5,319 nt of DNA from an uncultured Pseudomonadota bacterium (GTDB taxonomy: Bacteria > Pseudomonadota > Gammaproteobacteria > Steroidobacterales > Steroidobacteraceae), in the NCBI GenBank assembly GCA_903890265.1, contig CAITAM010000297.1, positions 1-5,319 of the forward strand, written 5' to 3'. Position numbers and translations under genes: made by a program. Positions 1-5,319 of this stretch are shown here, piece by piece. The notes below the pieces were generated by a model that was not told where the DNA came from, did no database searches, and worked only from the letters and a program-made list of their open reading frames with translations. How positions within the stretch are numbered: the first letter of the stretch is position 1; the number at the start of each line of letters is the position of its first letter.

Positions 1-596
1 ACGACCACGTCTACTGGCAGGACAACGTGGCGACCCGGGACGAAGCGTGGACCAACCGCGAAGTGGACCGCGCAGCGGATGCGTATCGCGCCGTGTTCGG
101 CAAGGCCTCCCGGTCGCATTGCGCGGCGGGCTGGCAGGTCAACCCCTACCTTTTCGCGCGCGAGGATGCGCTTGGCATGGACTACGCGAGCGACACGCGC
201 GGCACGCACCCGTTCCTGCCGGTGATGGGCGATGTGGTCGCACGCTGTCCGCAGCTGCCGACCACGCTGCCGACCCTGGACGAACTCATCGGCCGTGACG
301 GGCGCACGGCCGACGACGCGGTCCGGGAGCTGCTCGAGCTCACGCCGGCCGGCGGCCCAAACCACGTCTACACACTGCACGCCGAACTCGAGGGGCAGCG
401 GCTGCAGGCGCTGTTCCGCACGCTGCTCACCCAGTGGCTCGCCCGCGGGCACCGGCTGGTCACGATGGCGACAGCCGCAAGCGCGCTGTCGCGCGAGGAC
501 CTCCCGCGTCATCGCGTCGAGATGGCGCCGTTCACCGGCCGCAGTGGCCTGCTCGCAGTCCAGGGCGCCGCCATCGGAGCGCGTTCCGTCAAGTAA
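1..596 (+). CDS. arnD: ArnD-like 4-deoxy-4-formamido-L-arabinose-phosphoundecaprenol deformylase, C-terminal part (5' end outside window)
   Basis: This is an open frame from the left edge (first full codon at base 3) to TAA at 594-596, 197 visible codons. ArnD enzymes are about 300 residues, so roughly the first third is missing. Known role: removal of the formyl group from undecaprenyl-phosphate-linked formamido-arabinose at the inner membrane, in the pathway that adds aminoarabinose to lipid A. The match to E. coli ArnD, recalled from memory, is collinear. DHVYWQ at the left edge sits where ArnD has DHHAWQ, so the His codon at 6-8 should be the second His of the metal-binding HxxxH motif. 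It is followed by AAGWQ, DTRGTHPFLP (ArnD: DCRGAMPFRP), LPTTLPTLDELIGRD (ArnD: IPVTLPTWDEVIGRD) and HVYTLHAELEG at 363-395, carrying the conserved catalytic-region His at 378-380. The C-terminal TGRSG resembles the ArnD tail. The GTG at 27 is internal, not a start. The alternative is another polysaccharide deacetylase of the same fold, but the ArnD-specific motifs make that less likely. Confidence 0.85.
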   Translation, partial: DHVYWQDNVATRDEAWTNREVDRAADAYRAVFGKASRSHCAAGWQVNPYLFAREDALGMDYASDTRGTHPFLPVMGDVVARCPQLPTTLPTLDELIGRDGRTADDAVRELLELTPAGGPNHVYTLHAELEGQRLQALFRTLLTQWLARGHRLVTMATAASALSREDLPRHRVEMAPFTGRSGLLAVQGAAIGARSVK

Positions 597-647
597 CGTC
601 AAGGCCACGCGGGTGCGCAAAAGTCGCTCTCCGCGTAAGCATCGCGA

Positions 648-653
648 TAGAAT
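648..653 (+). promoter_or_regulatory. Possible sigma-70 -10 box for the efflux operon
   Basis: TAGAAT matches the TATAAT consensus at five of six positions and sits in the gap between the ArnD-like gene and the permease, about 95 bases before the chosen permease start. It would place transcription initiation near base 660. No good -35 hexamer is visible at 16-19 bases upstream (the stretch 623-630 is only a poor match), and there is no TG extension. The call therefore rests on the -10 box and its position alone. Confidence 0.35.
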
Positions 654-661
654 GCTGCGCC

Positions 662-686
662 GCGGCGACCGGGTCCCGTTCGCCGC
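662..686. promoter_or_regulatory. 25-bp near-perfect palindrome, candidate repressor operator
   Basis: The left arm is GCGGCGA (662-668), then C, then CGGG (670-673). The centre is T674, followed by CCCG (675-678), T and the right arm TCGCCGC (680-686). Eleven of the twelve symmetric positions pair; only 669/679 do not. It lies a few bases downstream of the possible -10 box, about where transcription would start, which is where TetR-family repressors of RND pumps often bind. No regulator gene lies in the window. As RNA it would fold into a strong hairpin, but no T-run follows, so it does not look like an intrinsic terminator. A shorter perfect palindrome (CGCCGCGGCG, 658-667) overlaps its left edge. 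The symmetry is seen directly; the operator role is inferred. Confidence 0.45.
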
Positions 687-702
687 CAACCACGCTCGTG
701 CC

Positions 703-719
703 GCACCCCGTCCGGGTGC
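703..719 (+). other. Short hairpin in the leader of the permease gene
   Basis: GCACCC (703-708) and GGGTGC (714-719) are exact inverse complements around a 5-base loop, ending 29 bases before the chosen permease ATG. No T-tract follows, so it is not a standard terminator. It could influence ribosome access or simply reflect GC-rich sequence. Six-base stems are not rare at this base composition, so a function is speculative. Confidence 0.25.
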
Positions 720-748
720 CCGCGATCTCTCAGCGAGTGCGCCGCCCT

Positions 749-3700
749 ATGTGGATCGTCCGAGTCGCTCTCAGTCGCCCGTACACCTTTCTCGTGCTGG
801 CGCTGGTCATCCTGCTGACGAGCCCGCTCGCGATCCGCAGCACTCCCGTGGACGTGCTGCCGGAAATCAACATTCCGATCGTCACCATCATCTGGCAGTA
901 CGGCGGCCTGTCGCCGAAGGAGATGGAGCAGCGCTTCACGAACCAGCTCGAGCGCAACCTGACGACGGTCGTCAACGACATCGAGCACATCGAGTCGCAG
1001 ACCTACCCGGGTTCGGCGCTGATCCGCGTGTATTTCCGCCCGCACGGCAACGTGCAGGTCGCGCTGGCGCAGATTACCTCGATCTCGCAGACGAACCTGC
1101 GGCAGCTGCCGCCCGGCACCACGCCACCGCTGATCGTCATCTATTCGGCCACCACCGTGCCCGTGCTGCAGCTCGCCCTGTCGGGCGAGGGGTTGCCGGA
1201 GCAGGTCCTGAACGACACCGCGCAGACCTTCATCCGCGCCCAGCTCGCGACGATCAACGGTGCCTCGGTGCCCTACCCGTTCGGCGGCAAGGCCCGTGTC
1301 GTGTCGGTGGACCTCGACATGAACGCGCTGCAGTCGCAGGGCCTGTCGCCGTACGACGTGGTAGGCGCGATCTCGGCGCAGAACCTGATCCTGCCCACCG
1401 GCAGCGCGAAGTTCGGCCCGCGCGAGTACGCGATCGAGACCAACACCAGCCCGCAGAGTGTCGCCGAGTTCGCCGATCTCCCGGTGCGCAACCGCAACGG
1501 GGCGCTGGTGCGCGTCCGCGACGTCGCGTCGGTGCATGACGGCTTCACGCCGCAGACCAATGTCGTGCGACTCGACGGCCAGCGCGGCGCCATGCTCTCG
1601 GTGTACAAGACCGGTCTCGCCTCGACCATTTCGATCGTGGACGACGTGCTCGGCGCGCTGCCGCGCATCATGAACACGGCGCCGAACAAGATCGTGATCA
1701 CGCCGCTCTTCGACCAGTCGCTGTTCGTCCGTGCCGCCGTCTCCGGCGTCATCCGCGAGGGCGTGATCGCCGCGGCGCTCACCGCGGCCATGATTTTTCT
1801 CTTCCTCGGCAGCATCCGCTCGACCCTGATCATCGCGATCTCCATCCCGCTGTCGGTGCTGTGCTCGCTGATGGCGCTCTCGGCTCTCGGCGAAACCATC
1901 AACCTGATGACGCTCGGCGGGCTGTCGCTCGCGGTGGGCATCCTGGTGGACGACGCCACGGTGACCATCGAGAACATCGAGCGGCATCTCGGCATGGGCA
2001 AGGACCTGCACACCGCCATTCTCGACGGCGCCCAGCAGATCGCGATCCCGGCGCTCGTGTCGACGCTCTGTATCTGCATCGTGCTCGCACCCATGTTCTT
2101 TCTCGCCGGCATCGCGCGGTATCTCTTCGTGCCGCTGGCCGAAGCGGTCGTGTTCGCGATGCTGGCCTCCTACGTGCTGTCGCGCACGCTCGTGCCGACG
2201 CTCGCGATGTACCTGCTGCGCGCCGAGGACCACGGCTCCGCGCCCACCGGTCCGATCGGCCGGATGCAGCAGTCGTTCCAGAACGGCTTTGAGCGGATGC
2301 GCTCGGCGTATTCCGTGGTGCTGAAGCTCCTGGTCGGCAATGCCCGCGCGGTCGCGCTCGTGTTCGGCCTGCTCTGCCTGTGCGCCCTGCCGCTCGCGCT
2401 GCTGCTCGGCACGGACTTTTTCCCCACGGTCGATGCCGGTCAGATCCGCCTGCACATGCGCGCGCCGGGCGGGACCCGAATCGAGGAGACGATGCGCCTG
2501 GTGGACGGCGTCGGCCACGCGATTCACGACACGATTCCGGAAACGGACCTCGCCCACATTCTTGACAACGCCGGCCTGCCGTACAGCCAGCTGAATACGT
2601 CGTTCTCCAACTCGGGGACCATCGGTCCGGTCGATGCCGAGATCCTCATCGCACTGACGCCGAACCGGCACGGCTCGACCCGCGAGTACATGCGCAAGCT
2701 GCGCGTCGTGCTCGCCGAGCGTTTCCCGGGCGTCAGCTTCTTCTTCCAGCCCGCGGACATCGTCAGCCAGATCCTGAACTTCGGCGTGCCGGCACCGATC
2801 GACCTGCAGGTCGTCGGGCCGGCACGCGATCTCAACTACGACCTCGCGCACCGGCTGGCGCGGGAGGTGGCGGCGCTGCCAGGCGCGGTTGACGTGCGTG
2901 TGCAGCAGGTGGCACGCGCGCCCGGCTTCTACGTCGACATCGACCGCGACCGCGCGCAGAGCGTCGGTTTTACCGCGCAGGACGTGGCGCAGACGCTGCA
3001 GCTCGGCCTGTCATCCAGCGTGCAGGTGTCGCCGACGTTTTGGATCAACCCTAAGAACGGTATCCCGTACACCGTGGCCGTGCAGTGGCCCCAGTACCGC
3101 GTCGAGTCGCTGGAAACCATCCGCAACCTGCCGGTGGTGGCCAATGGCGGTGCCTCGCAGACGGTCGGCAACCTGACTACCATCCGCTCGCAGAGCACCC
3201 CGTCGGTGATCTCGCACTACGATGTGCAGCCGATCTTCGACGTGTACGCGAGCGTCGAGGGACGAGACCTCGGTGGTCTTGCTGCTGACATCGACAGGCT
3301 CATCGCCGCGCACAAGACGACCGCACCGAAGGGCACCGAGATCCGCCTGCGCGGGCAGGTGGCGTCCATGCAGGCCTCGTACCAGGGCCTCGCGCTCGGC
3401 ATCGTCGGCGCGATCGTGCTGGTCTACCTCCTGCTGGTCGTCAATTTCCAGTCCTGGCTGGATCCGCTGATCATCATCTCGGCACTGCCGGGTGCCCTGC
3501 TCGGCATTGTCTGGACGCTGCTCATTACCCATACGCACCTGTCGGTGCCGGCACTGACCGGCGCCATCATGTGCATGGGAGTCGCTACCGCGAACAGCGT
3601 CTTGGTCGTCGCCTTCGCCCGTGAACTCCTGAACGAGGGGCGCAGCGCGGCCGAGGCGGCGATCGAGGCGGGGTTCACGCGCATCCGCCCGGTGCTGATG

Positions 3701-3913
3701 ACCGCCATCGCGATGCTGACCGGCATGCTGCCGCTCGCCCTCGGCCTCGGCGAGGGCGGCGAGCAGAATGCGCCGCTCGGCCGCGCCGTCATCGGTGGGC
3801 TCGTTTTCGCCACGGCCGCGACCCTGCTGGTCGTGCCCTGCATCTTTGCGCTACTGCACGGGCGTGACCGGCGACCGGCTGCCGTCCGCTCCAACGAGGT
3901 GACCCATGGCTGA
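749..3913 (+). CDS. RND-family efflux pump inner-membrane permease (AcrB/MexB-like fold)
   Basis: This encodes 1054 residues, close to AcrB (1049). RND permeases are proton-driven trimers that pass substrate through an adaptor to an outer-membrane channel. The layout is complete. TM1 lies near residues 10-31 (RPYTFLVLALVILL), followed by a first periplasmic loop to about 335 that opens with PVDVLPEINIP. TM2-TM6 lie at about 338-490, TM7 at about 533-555, and a second periplasmic loop runs to about 880. TM8-TM12 run to about 1036. TM4 carries GILVDDATVTIEN with the proton-relay pair Asp401-Asp402 (AcrB Asp407-Asp408). TM10 reads GVATANSVLVVAFA, with Ala948 where AcrB has Lys940. TM11 RIRPVLMT keeps Arg978 and Thr985 (AcrB Arg971 and Thr978). 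I chose ATG 749 because MWIVRVALSRPYTF fits the family N-terminus. Shine-Dalgarno support is weak, and in-frame GTGs at 737 and 716 are alternatives. The substrate is unknown: I see no clear metal-site signature, so multidrug or other organic compounds are more likely than metals. Confidence 0.95.
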   Translation: MWIVRVALSRPYTFLVLALVILLTSPLAIRSTPVDVLPEINIPIVTIIWQYGGLSPKEMEQRFTNQLERNLTTVVNDIEHIESQTYPGSALIRVYFRPHGNVQVALAQITSISQTNLRQLPPGTTPPLIVIYSATTVPVLQLALSGEGLPEQVLNDTAQTFIRAQLATINGASVPYPFGGKARVVSVDLDMNALQSQGLSPYDVVGAISAQNLILPTGSAKFGPREYAIETNTSPQSVAEFADLPVRNRNGALVRVRDVASVHDGFTPQTNVVRLDGQRGAMLSVYKTGLASTISIVDDVLGALPRIMNTAPNKIVITPLFDQSLFVRAAVSGVIREGVIAAALTAAMIFLFLGSIRSTLIIAISIPLSVLCSLMALSALGETINLMTLGGLSLAVGILVDDATVTIENIERHLGMGKDLHTAILDGAQQIAIPALVSTLCICIVLAPMFFLAGIARYLFVPLAEAVVFAMLASYVLSRTLVPTLAMYLLRAEDHGSAPTGPIGRMQQSFQNGFERMRSAYSVVLKLLVGNARAVALVFGLLCLCALPLALLLGTDFFPTVDAGQIRLHMRAPGGTRIEETMRLVDGVGHAIHDTIPETDLAHILDNAGLPYSQLNTSFSNSGTIGPVDAEILIALTPNRHGSTREYMRKLRVVLAERFPGVSFFFQPADIVSQILNFGVPAPIDLQVVGPARDLNYDLAHRLAREVAALPGAVDVRVQQVARAPGFYVDIDRDRAQSVGFTAQDVAQTLQLGLSSSVQVSPTFWINPKNGIPYTVAVQWPQYRVESLETIRNLPVVANGGASQTVGNLTTIRSQSTPSVISHYDVQPIFDVYASVEGRDLGGLAADIDRLIAAHKTTAPKGTEIRLRGQVASMQASYQGLALGIVGAIVLVYLLLVVNFQSWLDPLIIISALPGALLGIVWTLLITHTHLSVPALTGAIMCMGVATANSVLVVAFARELLNEGRSAAEAAIEAGFTRIRPVLMTAIAMLTGMLPLALGLGEGGEQNAPLGRAVIGGLVFATAATLLVVPCIFALLHGRDRRPAAVRSNEVTHG
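3896..3902 (+). promoter_or_regulatory. Ribosome binding site of the adaptor gene, inside the permease 3' end
   Basis: GAGGTGA is fully complementary to the 3' end of 16S rRNA and lies three bases before ATG 3906. It sits within the last codons of the permease gene (Asn-Glu-Val-Thr), so ribosomes finishing the permease can re-initiate on the adaptor. It fixes 3906 as the adaptor start. Confidence 0.85.
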
Positions 3914-5063
3914 CCATCCTGCCAGTCCCGTAGTCGATGACCGTGCTGTCCTGCGCCGCTCACGGCGTCTGTTGCTGGGCGTGGCCGTCGTCCTCGTCGC
4001 GGGCATCCTGCTGTCGGTCCTGCGCAATACCGCCGAGTTCCGCACGCTCGCCGCGGAGACCGCCGCAAAGCAGACGCCGGCGGTCGCGATTGCGGTGGCG
4101 CGCCCCTCGGCCGAGGGCACGCCGGTCGAGTACGCCGGCAGCGTCAAGGCGCTGAACGAGGCGGCGGTGCGTGCCCGAACCGCCGGGTACGTGCGCCAGT
4201 GGCGGGCCGACCTCGGCCAGAGGGTCGCGGCCGGCAGCACGCTCGTCGAGCTCGATGCGCCGGAGCTCGACCACGAGCTGGCCCAGGGCCGGGCGCAACT
4301 CGCCCAGGCCCGCGCGTCGGCAGACGTTGCGCGTAAAGCAGCGGCGCGCTGGCAGGATCTGCGCCAGAGCGATGCCGTGTCGGCGCAGGAGGCAGACGAC
4401 AAGGCCGCGGCGGCGGCCGAACTCGATGCCGCGGTCCGCGCGGCGCAGGCGAACGTATCGCGACTCGAGGAGCTGTCGAACTTCAAGAAGGTCACGGCAC
4501 CGTTCGCCGGCGTCATCACGGCGCGTTCGGTGGAGGTCGGCCAGCTCGTCGCGGCCGGTGCGGGCGATCCGCTCTACGTCTTGCAGCAGATCGACCCCAT
4601 CCGGGTGTTCATCAGCGTCGCGCAGGCGGACATCGCGCGCGTCCCGCCCGGCGCCGCGGCGACCATCGTGGTGCCGGAACGCCCCGGGGTGGAGCTCAAG
4701 GGCACCGTTGCGCGGGTCGCCGGCGGCCTTGACCCCGCGTCGCGCACGCGCCTGACCGAGATCGACGTGCCGAACCACGACGGCCAGTTGCTGCCAGGCA
4801 CCTACGTCCGCGTCCGGCTGGCGGACGCGCGGCACGGCCGCGGCGTGCTCGTGCCGAATACCGCGCTGCTGTTCCGTGCCGAAGGGCCGCGCATGGCCGT
4901 CTACCGCGATGACGGAAGCGTCGCCCTGCGCGAGGTGACGCTCGGCACGGACAACGGCAAGGAAGTCGAGATCCTCTCGGGCATCGCCGCGGGCGACCAG
5001 GTCATCACCAACCCCCCGGATGCCCTGCTGGACGGCGACCGGGTGCGGGTGGCGAAGAAGTGA
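3906..5063 (+). CDS. RND efflux periplasmic adaptor subunit (membrane fusion protein, HlyD/AcrA family)
   Basis: The product is 385 residues, typical for the family. Adaptors bridge the RND permease and the outer-membrane channel in the periplasm. An N-terminal segment near residues 22-39 (LLLGVAVVLVAGILLSVL) looks like an uncleaved membrane anchor. There is no lipobox Cys, unlike lipidated AcrA. The first half of the lipoyl-like barrel-sandwich domain spans about 85-120 (RARTAGYV, then GQRVAAGSTLVELDAPEL). An Ala/Gln-rich alpha-helical coiled-coil hairpin spans about 121-190. The second lipoyl half starts with VTAPFAGVI at 196-204. A beta-barrel domain (about 228-310) follows, and then a membrane-proximal domain ending in GDRVRVAKK. 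The hairpin tip holds the RxxxLxxxxxxS motif (Arg148, Leu152, Ser159), known to mark adaptors that dock on TolC-like channels. This agrees with the outer-membrane factor gene next door. The gene overlaps the permease stop by 8 bases (3906-3913), indicating an operon and translational coupling. Confidence 0.95.
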   Translation: MADHPASPVVDDRAVLRRSRRLLLGVAVVLVAGILLSVLRNTAEFRTLAAETAAKQTPAVAIAVARPSAEGTPVEYAGSVKALNEAAVRARTAGYVRQWRADLGQRVAAGSTLVELDAPELDHELAQGRAQLAQARASADVARKAAARWQDLRQSDAVSAQEADDKAAAAAELDAAVRAAQANVSRLEELSNFKKVTAPFAGVITARSVEVGQLVAAGAGDPLYVLQQIDPIRVFISVAQADIARVPPGAAATIVVPERPGVELKGTVARVAGGLDPASRTRLTEIDVPNHDGQLLPGTYVRVRLADARHGRGVLVPNTALLFRAEGPRMAVYRDDGSVALREVTLGTDNGKEVEILSGIAAGDQVITNPPDALLDGDRVRVAKK

Positions 5064-5319
5064 CGCCGCGGGTGCTCGACGGCACGGGCGGGCGGGCGGG
5101 CCGGACGATCTGGCTCGCCCCGCTGCTGCTTGGCGCCTGCGCCGTGGGTCCCGACTACCACGCGCCCGAGGCGTCCCTGACGGGCACCACCGGCTGGAAG
5201 TCTGCCGTCGAGTGGCGCCCGGCGGCGCCTGCCGATCAGGCGGCGCGCGGCCCGTGGTGGGAGGTCTACGCCGACCCTGAACTCAACCGGCTCGAGGCAC
5301 TCGCGCTGCAGGCCAACAC
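5060..5319 (+). CDS. Outer-membrane factor lipoprotein of the RND pump (NodT/OprM/TolC-like), N-terminal part (3' end outside window)
   Basis: Eighty-six codons are visible before the right edge; family members run to about 450-500 residues, so most of the gene is missing. The product should form the trimeric outer-membrane channel of the pump. The N-terminus is a lipoprotein signal peptide: Arg residues at 4, 12 and 15, a hydrophobic stretch IWLAPLLL, and the lipobox LGAC with Cys27 (5138-5140) as the lipidated residue. The mature protein begins CAVGPDYHAPE, the family hallmark. It then shows GPWWEVYADPELNRLEALALQAN, the conserved segment that starts the first helix of the NodT/OprM fold. 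I chose GTG 5060 because it overlaps the adaptor stop as GTGA. GTG 5072 in the same frame would give a shorter but still workable signal peptide. Neither start has a strong Shine-Dalgarno, so initiation probably depends on coupling. The signal-peptide n-region contains an unusual GGGC tetranucleotide repeat. Confidence 0.9.
   Translation, partial: MTPRVLDGTGGRAGRTIWLAPLLLGACAVGPDYHAPEASLTGTTGWKSAVEWRPAAPADQAARGPWWEVYADPELNRLEALALQAN
5086..5101 (+). repeat. Four tandem GGGC units (candidate G-quadruplex) in the outer-membrane factor gene
   Basis: Four perfect GGGC copies lie on the coding strand, 26 bases after the chosen GTG, within codons for Gly-Gly-Arg-Ala-Gly before the hydrophobic core of the signal peptide. 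Four G3 runs with single-base loops form the tightest class of predicted parallel G-quadruplex, in both the DNA coding strand and the mRNA. The unit length is four, so gain or loss of a copy would shift the reading frame. The repeat is seen directly; any regulatory effect is inferred. Confidence 0.7.

Noticed and set aside
434..748. Open upstream extension of the permease frame (about 105 codons before ATG 749)
   Set aside because: It overlaps the well-supported ArnD-like gene in another frame, and the translation is Arg/Pro/Ala-rich without family similarity. RND permeases begin at the MWIVR-type N-terminus.
597..748. Possible intrinsic terminator for the ArnD-like gene
   Set aside because: The two hairpins in the gap (662-686 and 703-719) are not followed by a T-run, and nothing closer to the stop codon forms a stable stem. 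Termination here cannot be supported from sequence.
232..1539. 435-codon open frame on the + strand spanning the ArnD end, the gap and the permease start
   Set aside because: The composition is Arg/Ala/Ser-biased with no domain, and it overlaps two real genes in different frames. It is a GC-rich shadow frame.
599..2851. 750-codon open frame on the - strand opposite the permease
   Set aside because: Its translation is Arg/His/Asp/Gln-rich low-complexity sequence with no recognisable domain. It mirrors the codon bias of the real permease gene on the + strand, as expected in GC-rich DNA.
3960..4835. 291-codon open frame on the - strand opposite the adaptor
   Set aside because: It is Arg/Asp/Gly/Leu-rich shadow sequence with no motif, lying entirely inside the clear adaptor gene.
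1..5319. CRISPR arrays, tRNA or rRNA genes, insertion sequences, integrase attachment sites
   Set aside because: I saw no regularly spaced repeats, cloverleaf-like segments, transposase motifs or terminal inverted repeats. Composition is even across the window, with no sign of recent insertion.

Overview
The window is GC-rich throughout (roughly two thirds G+C by eye), with strong third-position GC bias. Every real gene is on the + strand. The gene families (an ArnD-type deformylase and a tripartite RND pump with a NodT/OprM-type outer-membrane lipoprotein) indicate a Gram-negative bacterium, most likely a GC-rich beta- or gammaproteobacterium. The sequence alone does not let me name a genus.

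Layout. Bases 1-596 hold the C-terminal two thirds of an ArnD-like polysaccharide-deacetylase-fold enzyme, which enters the window from the left. Bases 597-748 are a 152-base non-coding gap. It holds a possible -10 box (648-653), a near-perfect 25-bp palindrome just downstream of it (662-686) and a second short hairpin (703-719). I see no convincing intrinsic terminator there. Bases 749-3913 encode a complete RND inner-membrane efflux permease of 1054 residues. Bases 3906-5063 encode its periplasmic adaptor (membrane fusion protein, 385 residues), overlapping the permease by 8 bases. From about 5060 to the right edge lies the start of an outer-membrane factor lipoprotein gene, overlapping the adaptor stop as GTGA and running off the window.

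How the genes work together. The last three genes form one translationally coupled operon in the order permease - adaptor - outer-membrane channel. Together they would make a complete proton-driven tripartite exporter from the inner membrane or periplasm to the outside. The substrate cannot be read from the sequence. The ArnD-like gene belongs to lipid A / undecaprenyl-phosphate aminoarabinose metabolism and appears to end a different transcription unit. Both units could contribute to envelope defence, but the link is only adjacency.

Most of the window is a conventional efflux operon, and I found no novel multi-gene system. The points worth a second look are the operator-like palindrome in front of the pump, a fourfold GGGC repeat (candidate G-quadruplex and slippage site) in the signal-peptide region of the outer-membrane factor, and an alanine in the permease where AcrB has its proton-relay lysine.
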